Shown in pieces: positions 28,664-41,681 of a DNA stretch of 64,000 nt. The notes beneath the pieces were generated by a model. The model saw only the letters and a list, made by a program, of their open reading frames with translations. It did no database searches and was not told the origin of the DNA. A program made the translations under genes and the position numbers. Every line of letters begins with the position of its first letter. The first letter of the stretch is position 1. The stretch is from Procambarus clarkii (taxonomy: Eukaryota; Arthropoda; Malacostraca; Decapoda; Cambaridae), in assembly GCF_040958095.1 (NCBI RefSeq), contig NC_091180.1, positions 1 through 64,000 on the forward strand, given 5' to 3'.

Positions 28664-31600
28664 CACGTATTCGCAGTTTGATATTACGAATATTTATACC
28701 CAACATATGCCAAGTCCTGAAGGCGGCAGTGAGTCACCTTTTGCACAAACTCCCCTGCAGTTTTCAAAATATTCCAAACATCCCAATTTCGAGGCCTGAC
28801 CCATATTTTGCAGCCAAATTCTGGCTCTCTGCACGTATTCGTTGTTTGAAATTATGACTTTTTTATACCCAACATATGCCAAGTACTAAAAGCGGCGTTT
28901 GGTCACATTTGTCCCAATCCCCCCAGCAATTTTCAAAATATCCCAAACATCCCAATTTCGAGGCCTGAGCTATATTTTGGAGTCAAATTCTGGCTCTCTG
29001 CACGTATTCGCAGTTTGAAATTACGACTTTTTTATACCCAACATATGCCAAGTACTGAAAGAGGCATTTGGTCATATTTGTCCCAAACTCCCTTGAAGTT
29101 TTCAAAATAGCCCAAACTTCCCTATTTCCAGGCCTGAGTCATATTTTGGAGCCAAATTCAGGCTCTCTGCATGTATTCGCAGTTTAAATTACGACTTTTT
29201 ATACCCAACATATGCCAAGTACAGAAAGCGGCGTTTGGTCATATTTGTCCCAAACTCCCCTGCAGTTTTCAAAATATCCCAAACATCCCAATTTCGAGGC
29301 CTGAGTCATATTGTGGAGCCAAATTCTGGCTCTCTTTACGTATTCGCAGTTTGAAATTACGACTTTTTATACCCAACATATGTTCAGACCTGAAAGCGGC
29401 AGTGTGTGACATTTTGCACAAACTCCCCAGCAGTTTTCAAAATAACCCAAATATCCAAATTTCGAGGCCTGAGCCATATTTTGGAGCCAAATTCATGCTC
29501 TCTTCACGTATTCGCAGTTTGAAATTACGACTTTTCATACACAACATATGCCAAGTACTGAATGCGGCGTTTGGTCACATTTGTCCCAAACCCCCCTGCA
29601 GTTTTCAAAATATCCCAAACATCCCAATTTCGAGGCCTGAGCCATATTTTGGAGCCAAATTCTGGCTATATGCACGTATTATCAGTTTGAAATTACGACT
29701 TTTTATTCCCAACATATGCCAAGTCCTGAAAGCGGCAGTGAGTGCTATTTTGCACAAACTATCCTGCAGCTTTCGAAATATCCCAAATATCCCAATTTCG
29801 AGGCCTGAGCCATATTTTCGAGCCAAATTCTGGCTCTCTGCACGTATTCGTTGTTTGAAATTACGAATTTTTTATACCCAGCATATGCCAAGTAATGAAA
29901 GCGGCGTTTGGTTACATTTATCCCAAACCTCCCTGCAATTTTCAAAATATCCCAAACATCCCAATTTCGAGGCCTAAGCCATACTTTGGAGCCAAATTCT
30001 GGCTCTCTGCATGTATTCGCAGTTTGAAATTGTGACTTTTTTATACCCAGCATATGCCAAGTACTGAAAGCGGCGTTGGGTCATATTTGTCCCAAACTCC
30101 CCTACAGTTTTAAAAATATCCCAAAAATCCCAATTTCGAGGCCTGAGTCATATTTTGGAGCCAAATTCTTGCTCTCTGCACATATTCACAGTTTGAAATT
30201 GCGACTTATTATACCCAACATATGCCAAAAACTGAAAGGGGCAGTGATTCACATTTTGCACAAACTCCAATGCAGTTTTCAAAATATCCCAAACTTCCCA
30301 ATTTCGAGGCCTGACCCATATTTTGGAGCCAAATTCTGGCTCTCTGCATGTATTTGCAGATTTAAATTACGACTTTTTATACCCAACATATGCCAAGTAC
30401 TGAAAGCGGCGTTTGGTCACATTTGTGCCAAAACTCCCTGCAAGATTTCAAAATATCCCAAACATCCCAATTTCGAGGCCTGAGCCATATTTTGGAGCCA
30501 AATGCTGGCTCTATGCACGTATTTGCAGATTGATATTATGACTTTTTATACCCAACATATGCCAACACCTGAAAGCGGCAGTGAGTGACATTTAACACAA
30601 ACTCCCCTGCAGTTTTCGAAATATCCCAAATATCCCAATATCAAGGCCTGAGCCATATTTTGGAGCCAAATTCTGGCTCACTGCACGTATTCGCAGCTTG
30701 AAATTACGACTTTTTAAACCCAACATATGCCAAGTTCTGAAAGCGGCGTTTGGTCATATTTGTCCCAAACTCCCCTGCAGTTTTCAAAATATCCCAAACA
30801 TCCCAATTTTGAGGCCTGAGCCATATTTTGGAGCCAAATTCTGGCTCAATGCAGGTATTCGCAGTTTGAAATTACGTCTTTTTATACCCAACATATGCCA
30901 AGTACTGAAAGCGGCAGTGAATGACATTTTGCACAAACTCCCCTGGAGTTTTCGAAATATCCCAAATATTTCAATTTCGAGGCCTGAGCCATATTTTGGA
31001 GCCAAATTCTGGCTCTCTACACGTATTCGCAGTTTGAAATTACGACTTTTTATACCCAACATATGTTAAGACCTGAAAGCGGCAGTGTGTGACATTTTGC
31101 ACAAACTCCCCTGCAGTTTTCAAACTATCCCAAATATCCCAATTTCGAGGCCTGAGCCATATTTTGGAGCCAAATTCAGGCTCTCTGCACGTATTCGCAG
31201 TTTGAAATTACGACTTTTCATACCCAACATATGCCAAGTACTAAATGCGGCGTTTGGTCACATTTGTCCGAAACCCCCCAGCAGTTTTAAAAATATCCCA
31301 AATATCCCAATTTCGAGGCCTGAGCCATTTTATGGAGCCAAATTCCGGCTCTCTGCACATATTCGCAGTTTGAAATTGCGACTTTTTTATACCAACATAT
31401 GCCAAGTACTGAAAGCGGCAGTAAGTCACATTTTGAACAAACTCCCTGCAGTTTTCAAAATATCCCAAACTTCCCAATTTCGAGGCCTGACCCATATTTT
31501 GGAGCCAAATTCTGGCACTCTGCACGTATTCGCAGTTTGAAATTACGACTTTTTATTCCCAACATATGCCAAGTACTGAAAGCGGCGTTGTTTGGTCACA

Positions 31601-33840
31601 TTTGTCCCAATCCCCCCAGCAATTTTCAAAATATCCCAAACATCCCAATTTTGAGGCCTGAGCCATATTTTAGAGCCAAATTCTGCCTCTCTGCACGTAT
31701 TCGCAGTTTGAAATTACGACTTTTTATACCCAACATATGCGAAGTACTGAAAGCGGCGTTTGGTCACATTTGTCCCAAACCTCCCTGCAATTTTCAAAAT
31801 ATCCCAAACATCCCAATTTCGAGGCCTGAGCCATATTTTGGAGCCAAATTCAGGCTCTCTGCACGTATTCGCAGTTTGAAATTACGACTTTTTATACCCA
31901 ACATATGCCAAGTACTGAGAGCGGCGTTTGGTCATATTTGTCCCAAACTCCCCTGCAGTTTTCAAAATATCCCAAACATCCCAATTTCGAGGCCTGAGTC
32001 ATATTTTGGAGCCAAATTATGGCTCTCTGCACGTATTCGCTGTTAGAAATTGCGACTTATTATACCCAACATATGCCAAGTACTGAAAGCAGCAATGAGT
32101 CACATTTTGCACAAACTTCCCTGCAAGTTTTCAAAATATCGCTAAAATCCCAATTTCAAGGCCTGAGCCATATTTTGGAGCCAAATTCAGGCTCTCTGCA
32201 CGTATTCGCAGTTTGAAATTACGACTTTTTATACCCAGCATATGCCAAGTACTGAAAGCGGCGTTTGGTCACATTTGTCCCAATCCCCCCAGCAATTTTC
32301 AAAATATCCCAAACATCCCAATTTCGAGGCCTGAGCCATATTTTAGAGCCAAATTCTGCCTCTCTGCACGTATTCGCAGTTTGAAATTACGACTTTTTAT
32401 ACCCAACATATGCCAAGTACTGAAAGCGGCGTTTGGTCACATTTGTCCCAAACCTCCCTGCAAGATTTCAAAATATCCCAAACATCCCAATTTCGAGGCC
32501 TGAGCCATATTTTGGAGCTAAATGCTGGCTCTATGCACGGATTCACAGATTGATATTATGACTTTTTATACCCAACATATGCCAAGACCTGAAAGCGGCA
32601 GTGAGTGACATTTAACACAAACTCCCCTGCAGTTTTCGAAATATTCCAAATATCCCAATTTCGAGGCCTGAGCCATATTTTGGAGCCTAATTCTCGCTCT
32701 CTGCACGTATTCGCAGTTTGAAATTACGACTTTTTTTTTCCCCACATATGCCAAGTACTGAAAGCGGCGTTAGGTCACATTTGTCCCAATCCCCCCCTTG
32801 CAAATTTCTAAATATCCCAAACATCCCAATTTCGAGGCCTGAGCCATATTTTGGAGCCAAATTCTGGCTCTTTGCACGTATTCGCAGTTTGAAATTACGA
32901 CTTTTTAAACCCAACATATGCCAAGTACTGAAAGCAGCGTTTGGTCATATGTGTCCCAAACTCCCCTGCAGTTTTCAAAATATCCCAAACATCCCAATTT
33001 CGAGGCCTGAGCCATATTTTGGAGCCAAATTCTGGCTCTATGCACGTATTCGCAGTTTGAAATTACGACTTTTTATACCCAACATATGCCAAGTCCTGAA
33101 AGCGGCAATGAGTGACATTTTGCACAAACTCCCCTGCAGTTTTCGAAATATCCCAAATATTTCAATTTCGAGGCCAAGCCATATTTTGGAGCCAAATTCT
33201 GGCTCTCTGCACGTATTCGCTGTTTGAAATTACGACTTTTTTAAACCCAACATATGCCAAGTACAGAAAGCAGCGTTTGGTCACATTTGTCCTAATCCTC
33301 CCAGCAATTTTCAAAATATCCCAAACATCCCAATTTCGAGGTGTGAGCCATATTTTGGAGCCAAATTCTGCCTCTCTGCACGTATTCGCAGTTTGAAATT
33401 ACGAATTTTTATTCCCAACATATGCCAAGTACTGAAAGCGGCGTTTGGTCATATTTGTCCCAAACTCCCCTGCAGTTTTCAAAATATCCCAAACTAACCA
33501 ATTTCGACGCCTGAGTCATATTTTGGAGCCAAATTCTGGCTCTCTGCACGTATTCGCAGTTTGAAATTACTACTTTTTATACCCAACATATGTTAAGACC
33601 TGAAAGCGGCAGTGTGTGACATTTTGCACAAACTCCCCTGCAGTTTTCAAAATAACCCAAATATCCCAATTTCGAGGCCTGAGCCATATTTTGGAGCCAA
33701 ATTCATGCTCTCTGCACGTATTCGCAGTTTGAAATTACGAATTTTCATACCCAACATATGCCAAATACTGAATGCGGCGTTTGGTCACATTTGTCCCAAA
33801 CCCCCCTGCAGTTTTCAAAATATCCCAAACATCCCAATAT
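28664..33840. repeat. HOR A, copy 3 (incomplete at its right end)
   Basis: Follows copy 2 until about 33840, where the monomer order departs: after the monomer containing ACTGAATGCGGCGTTTGG the next monomers are of the TTAAACCCAACATATG type, not the TTATTCCCAACATATG type expected from copies 1 and 2. Confidence 0.85.
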
Positions 33841-36800
33841 CGAGGTCTGAGCCATATTTTGGAGCCAAATTCTGGCTCTCTGCACGTATTCGCAGCTTGA
33901 AATTACGACTTTTTAAACCCAACATATGCCAAGTTCTGAAAGCGGCGTTTGGTCATATTTGTCCCAAACTCCCCTGCAGTTTTCAAAATATCCCAAACAT
34001 CCCAATTTCGAGGCCTGAGCCATATTTTGGAGCCAAATTCTGGCTCAATGCACGTATTCGCAGTTTGAAATTACGTCTTTTTATACCCAACATATGCCAA
34101 GTACTGAAAGCGGCAGTGAGTGACATTTTGCACAAACTCCCCTGGAGTTTTCGAAAAATCCCAAATATTTCAATTTCGAGGCCTGAACCATATTTTGGAG
34201 CCAAATTCTGGCTCTCTGCACGTATTCGCTGTTTGAAATTACGACTTTTTTATACCCAACATATGTTAAGACCTGAAAGCGGCAATGAGTCACATTTTGC
34301 ACAAACTCCCCTGCAGTTTTCAAAATATCCCAAATATCCCAATTTCGAGGCCTGAGCCATATTTTGGAGCCAAATTCTGGCTCTCTGCACGTATTCGCAG
34401 TTTGAAATTATGACTTTTTATACCCAACATATGCCAAGTACTGAAAGCGGCGTTAGTTCACATTTGTCCCAATCCCCCCAGCAATTTTCTAAATATCCCA
34501 AACATCCCAATTTCGAGGCCTGAGCCATATTTTAGAGCCAAATTCTGCCTCTCTGCACGTATTCGCAGTTTGAAATTACGACTTTTTATACCCAACATAT
34601 GCAAAGTACTGAAAGCGGCGTTTGGTCACATTTGTCCCAAACTTCTCTGCAATTTTCAAAATATCCCAAACATCCCAATTTCGAGGCCTGAGCCATATTT
34701 TGGAGGAAAATTCAGGCTCTCTGCACGCATTCGCAGTTTGAAATTACGACTTTTTATACCCAACATATGCCAAGTACTGAGAGCGGCGTTTGGTCATATT
34801 TGTCCCAAACTCCCCTGCAGTTTTCAAAATATCCCAAACATCCCAATTTCGAGGCCTGAGTCATATTTTGGAGCCAAATTATGGCTCTCTGCATGTATTC
34901 GCTGTTTGAAATTGCGACTTATTATACCCAACATATGCCAAGTACTGAAAGCGGCAATGAGTCACATTTTGCACAAACTCCCCTGCAGTTTTCAAAATAT
35001 CGTTAAAATCCCAATTTCAAGGCCTGAGCCATATTTTGGAGCCAAATTCAGGCTCTCTGCACGTATTCTCAGTTTGAAATTACGACTTTTTATACCCAAC
35101 ATATGCCAAGTACTGAAAGCGGCGTTTGGTCACATTTGTCCCAAACCTCCCTGCAGTTTTCAAAATATCCCAAATATCCAAATTTCGAGGCCTGAGCCAT
35201 ATTTTGGAGCCAAATTCTGGCTCTCTGCACGTATTCGCAGTTTGAAATTATGACTTTTTATACCCAACATATGCCATGTCCTGAAAGCGGCAGTCTGTGA
35301 CATTTTGCACAAACTCCCCTGCAGTTTTCAAAATATCCCAAATATCCCAATTTCGAGGCCTGAGCCATATTATGGAGCAAAATTCGAGCTCTCTGCACAT
35401 ATTCGCAGTTTGAAATTGCGACTTTTTATACCAACATATGCCAAGTACTGAATGAGGTGTTTGGTCACATTTGTCCCAAACCTCCCTATAGTTTTAAAAA
35501 ATATCCCAAACATCCCAATTTCAAGGCCTGAGCCATATTTTGGAGCCAAATTCTGGCTCTATGCACGTATTCGCAGTTTGAAATTGCGACTTATTATACC
35601 CAACTATGCCAAGTACTGAAAGCGGCAGTGATTCACATTTTGCACAAACTCCCCTGCAGTTTTCAAAATATCCCAAACTTCCCAATTTCGAGGCCTGACC
35701 CATATTTTGGAGCCAAGTTCTGGCTCTCTGCACGTATTCGCAGTTTGAAACTACAAATTTTTATACCCAACATATGCCAAGTACTGAAAGCGGCATTTGG
35801 TCACATTTGTCCCAAACCTCCCTGCAAGATTTCAAAATATCCCAAACATCCCAATTTCGAGGCCAGAGCCATATTTTGGAGCCAAATGCTGGCTCTATGC
35901 ACGGATTCACAGATATATATTATGACTTTTTATACCCAACATATGCCAAGACCTGAAAGCGGCAGTGAGTGACACTTAATACAAACTCCCCTGCAGTTTT
36001 CGAAATATCCCAAATATCCCAATTCCGAGGCCTGAGCCATATTTTGGAGCCAAATTCTTGCTCTCTGCACGTATTCGCAGTTTGAAATTACGACTTTTTT
36101 TCCCCCACATATGCCAAGTACTGAAAGCGGCGTTTGGTCACATTTGTCCCAATCCCCCCTTGGAAATTTCTAAATATCCCAAACATCCCAATTTCGAGGC
36201 CTGAGCCATATTTTGGAGGCAAATTCTGGCTCTTTGCACATCTTCGCAGTTTGAAATTACGACTTTTTAAACCCAACATATGCCAAGTACTGAAAGCAGC
36301 GTTTAGTCATATGTGTCCCAAACTCCCCTGCAGTTTTCAAAATATCCCAAACATCCCAATTTCGAGGCCTGAGCCATATTTTGGAGCCAAATTTTGGCTC
36401 TATGCACGTATTCGCAGTTTGAAATTACGACTTTTTATACCCAACATATGCCAAGTCCTGAAAGCGGCAATGAGTGACATTTTGCACAAACTCCCCTCCA
36501 GTTTTCGAAATATCCCAAATATATCATTTTCGAGGCCAAGCCATATTTTGGAGCCAAATTCTGGCTCTCTGCACGTATTCGCTTTTTGAAATTACGACTT
36601 TTTTATACCCAACATATGCCAAGTACTGAAAGCGGCGTTTGGTCACATTTGTCCTAATCCCCCTAGCAATTTTCAAAATATCCCAAACATCCCAATTTCG
36701 AGGTGTGAGCCATATTTTGGAGCCAAATTCTGCCTCTCTGCACGTATTCGCAGTTTGAAATTACGAGTTTTTATACCCAGCATATGCCAAGTACTGAAAG

Positions 36801-39439
36801 CGGCGTTTGGTCACATTTGTCCCAAACCCCCCTGCAGTTTTCAAAATATCCCAAACATCCCAATTTCGAGGCCTGAGCCATATTTTGGAGCCAAATTCTG
36901 GCTCTATGCACGTATTCGCAGTTTGAAATTACGACTTTTTATTCCCAACATATGCCAAGTCCTGAAAGCGGCAGTGAGTGATATTTTGCACAAACTATCG
37001 TGCAGCTTTCGAAATATCCCAAATATCCCAATTTCGAGGCCTGAGCCATATTTTCGAGCCAAATTCTGGCTCTCTTCACGTATTCGTTGTTTGAAATAAC
37101 GACTTTTTTATACCCAACATATTCCAAGTACTGAAAGCGGCGTTTGGTAACATTTGTCCCAATCCTCCCAGCAATTTTCAAAATATCCCAAACATCCCAA
37201 TTTCGAGGCCTGAGCCATATTTTGGAGGCAAATTCAGGCTCTCTGCACGTATTCGCAGTTTGAAATTACGACTTTTTATTCCCAACATATGCCAAGTCCT
37301 GAAAGCGGCAGTGAGTGATATTTTGCACAAACTATCGTGCAGCTTTCGAAATATCCCAAATATCCCAATTTCGAGGCCTGAGTCATATTTTGGAGCCAAA
37401 TTCTTGCTCTCTGCACATATTCGCAGTTTGAAATTGCGACTTATTATACCCAGCATATGCCAAATACTGAAAGGGGCAGTGATTCACTTTTTGCACAAAC
37501 TCCCCTGCAGTTTTCAAAATATCCCAAACTTCCCAATTTCGAGGCCTGACCCATATTTTGGAGCCAAATTCTGGCTCTCTGCATGAATTTGCAGATTTAA
37601 ATTACGACTTTTTATACCCAACATATGCCAAGTACTGAAAGCGGCGTTTGATCACATTTGTCCCAAACCTCCCTGCAATTTTCAAAATATCCCAAACATC
37701 CCAATTTCGAGGCCTGAGCCATATTTTGGAGGCAAATTCAGGCTCTCTGCACGTATTCGCAGTTTTAAATTACGACTTTTTATACCCAACATTTGCCAAG
37801 TACTGAAAGCGGCAATGAGTCACATTTTGCACAAACTCCCCTGCAGTTTTCAAAATATCGCTAAAATCCCAATTTCAAGGCCTGAGCCATATTTTGGAGC
37901 CAAATGCTGGCTCTATGCACGGATTCGCAGATTGATATTATGACTTTTTATACCCAACATATGCCAAGACCTGAAAGCGGCAGTGAGTGACATTTAACAC
38001 AAACTCCCCTGCTGTTTTCGAAATATCCCAAATATCCCAATTCCGAGACCTGAGCCATATTTTGGAGCCAAATTCTTGCTCTCTGCAAGTATTCGCAGTT
38101 TGAAATTACGACTTTTTTTTTCCCCACATATGCCAAGTACTGAAAGCGGCGTTTGGTCACATTTGTCCCAATCCCCCCTTGGAAATTTCTAAATATCCCA
38201 AACATCCCAATTTCGAGGCCTGAGCCATATTTTGGAGCCAAATTCTGGCTCTTTGCACATCTTCGCAGTTTGAAATTACGACTTTTTAAACCCAACATAT
38301 GCCAAGTACTGAAAGCAGCGTTTAGTCACATGTGTCCCAAACTCCCCTGCAGTTTTCAAAATATCCCAAACATCCCAATTTCGAGGCCTGAGCCATATTT
38401 TGGAGCCAAATTCTGGCTCTATGCACGTATTCGCAGTTTGAAATTACGACTTTTTATACCCAACATATGCCAAGTCCTGAAAGCGGCAATGAGTGACATT
38501 TTGCACAAACTCCCCTGCATTTTTCGAAATATCCCAAATATATCAATTTCGAGTCCAAGCCATATTTTGGAGCCAAATTCTGGCTCTCTGCACGTATTCG
38601 CTGTTTGAAATTACGACTTTTTTATACCCAACATATGCCAAGTACAGAAAGCGGCGTTTGGTCACATTTGTCCTAATCCCCCCAGCAATTTTCAAAATAT
38701 CCCAAACATCCCAATTTCGAGGTGTGAGCCATATTTTGGAGCCAAATTCTGGCTCTCTGCACGTATTCGCAGTTTGAAATTACGACTTTTTATACCCAAC
38801 ATATGCCAAGTACTGAAAGCGGCGTTTGGTCACATTTGTCCCAATCCCCCCAGCAATTTTCAAAATATCCCAAACATCCCAATTTCGATGCCTGAGCCAT
38901 ATTTTAGAGCCAAATTCTGCCTCTCTGCACGTATTCGCAGTTTGAAATTACGACTTTTTATACCCAACATATGCAAAGTACTGAAAGCGGCGTTTGGTCA
39001 CATTTGTCCCAAACCTCCCTGCAATTTTCAAAATATCCCAAACATCCCAATTTCGAGGCCTGGGCCATATTTTTTAGGCAAATTCAGGCTCTCTGCACGT
39101 ATTCGCAGTTTGAAATTACGACTTTTTATACCCAACATATGCCAAGTACTGAAAGCGGCGTTTGGTCACATTTGTCCCAATCCCCCCAGCAATTTTCAAA
39201 ATATCCCAAACATCCCAATTTCGATGCCTGAGCCATATTTTAGAGCCAAATTCTGCCTCTCTGCACGTATTCGCAGTTTGAAATTACGACTTTTTATACC
39301 CAACATATGCCAAGTACAGAAAGCGGCGTTTGGTCACATTTGTCCTAATCCCCCCAGCAATTTTCAAAATATCCCAAACATCCCAATTTCGAGGTGTGAG
39401 CCATATTTTGGAGCCAAATTCTGGCTCTCTGCACGTATT
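33841..39439. repeat. Mixed satellite zone between HOR A and HOR B
   Basis: Monomers of both families in non-periodic order. Parts match HOR B copies at other offsets: 35253/39961, 35521/40229 and 36088/40796 are 4708 bp apart (28 monomers). 36134/38153 are 2019 bp apart (12 monomers), a local duplication. This looks like a recombination zone between the two higher-order families. Confidence 0.8.
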
Positions 39440-41681
39440 CGCAGTTTGAAATTACGACTTTTTATACCCAACATATGCCAAGTACTGAGAGCGGCGTTTG
39501 GTCATATTTGTCCCAAACTCCCCTGCAGTTTTCAAAATATCCCAAACATCCCAATTTCGAGGCCTGAGTCATATTTTGGAGCCAAATTATGGCTCTCTGC
39601 ACGTATTCGCTGTTTGAAATTGCGACTTATTATACCCAACATATGCCAAGTACTGAAAGCGGCAATGAGTCACATTTTGCACAAACTCCCGTGCAGTTTT
39701 CAAAATATCGGTAAAATCCCAATTTCAAGGCCTGAGCCATATTTTGGAGCCAAATTCAGGCTCTCTGCACGTATTCTCAGTTTGAAATTACGACTTTTTA
39801 TACCCAACATATGCCAAGTACTGAAAGCGGCGTTTGGTCACATTTGTCCCAAACCTCCCTGCAGTTTTCAAAATATCCCAAATATCCCTATTTCGAGGCC
39901 TGAGCCATATTTTGGAGCCAAATTCTGGCTCTCTGCACGTATTCGCAGTTTGAAATTATGACTTTTTATACCCAACATATGCCATGTCCTGAAAGCGGCA
40001 GTGTGTGACATTTTGCACAAACTCCCCTGCAGTTTTCAAAATATCCCAAATATCCCAATTTCGAGGCCTGAGCCATATTATGGAGCCAAATTCGAGCTCT
40101 CTGCACATATTCGCAGTTTGAAATTGCGACTTTTTATACCAACATATGCCAAGTACTGAATGAGGTGTTTGGTCACATTTGTCCCAAACCTCCCTATAGT
40201 TTTAAAAAATATCCCAAACATCTCAATTTCAAGGCCTGAGCCATATTTTGGAGCCAAATTCTGGCTCTATGCACGTATTCGCAGTTTGAAATTGCGACTT
40301 ATTATACCCAACTATGCCAAGTACTGAAAGCGGCAGTGATTCACATTTTGCACAAACTCCCCTCCAGTTTTCAAAATATCCCAAACTTCCCAATTTCGAG
40401 GCCTGACCCATATTTTGGAGCCAAGTTCTGGCTCTCTGCACGTATTCGCAGTTTGAAACTACAACTTTTTATACCCAACATATGCCAAGTACTGAAAGCG
40501 GCGTTTGGTCACATTTGTCCCAAACCTCCCTGCAAGATTTCAAAATATCCCAAACATCCCAATTTCGAGGCCTGAGCCATATTTTGGAGCCAAATGCTGG
40601 CTCTATGCACGGATTCGCAGATTGATATTATGACTTTTTATACCCAACATATGCCAAGACCTGAAAGCGGCAGTGAGTGACATTTAACACAAACTCCCCT
40701 GCAGTTTTCGAAATATCCCAAATATCCCAATTCCGAGGCCTGAGCCATATTTTGGAACCAAATTCTTGCTCTCTGCACGTATTCGCAGTTTGAAATTACG
40801 ACTTTTTTTTCCCCACATATGCCAAGTACTGAAAGCGGCGTTTGGTCACATTTGTCCCAATCCCCCCTTGCAAATTTCTAAATATCCCAAACATCCCAAT
40901 TTCGAGGCCTGAGCCATATTTTGGAGCCAAATTCTGGCTCTTTGCACATCTTCGCAGTTTGAAATTACGACTTTTTAAACCCAACATATGCCAAGTACTG
41001 AAAGCAGCGTTTAGTCATATGTGTCCCAAACTCCCCTGCAGTTTTCAAAATATCCCAAACATCCCAATTTCGAGGCCTGAGCCATATTTTGGAGCCAAAT
41101 TTTAGCTCTATGCACGTATTCGCAGTTTGAAATTACGACTTTTTATACCCAACATATGCCAAGTCCTGAAAGCGGCAATGAGTGACATTTTGCACAAACT
41201 CCCCTGCAGTTTTCGAAATATCCCAAATATATCATTTTCGAGGCCAAGCCATATTTTGGAGCTAAATTCTGGCTCTCTGCACGTATTCGCTTTTTGAAAT
41301 TACGACTTTTTTATACCCAACATATGCCAAGTACAGAAAGCGGCGTTTGGTCACATTTGTCCTAATCCCCCCAGCAATTTTCAAAATATCCCAAACATCC
41401 CAATTTCGAGGTGTGAGCCATATTTTGGAGCCAAATTCTGCCTCTCTGCACGTATTCGCAGTTTGAAATTACGAGTTTTTATACCCAACATATGCCAAGT
41501 ACTGAAAGCGGCGTTTGGTCATATTTGTCCCAAACTCCCCTGCAGTTTTCAAAATATCCCAAACTAACCAATTTCGTGGCCTGAGTCATATTTTGGAGCC
41601 AAATTCTGGCTCTCTGCACGTATTCGCAGTTTGAAATTACTACTTTTTATACCCAACATATGTTAAGACCTAAAAGCGGCA
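39440..41681. repeat. HOR B, partial first copy
   Basis: Matches the second half of the following HOR B unit at an offset of 4534 bp (40229/44763, 40796/45330). The match weakens left of about 39440. Confidence 0.8.

Noticed and set aside
38774..39961. Long open frames (up to 395 codons) through the satellite, such as a 56-residue repeat protein
   Set aside because: The monomer is 168 bp, a multiple of three, so a stop-free frame in one monomer chains through its neighbours. Frames are open on both strands, break at small indels, and variant monomers show no codon-position bias. No promoter or splice context was seen.
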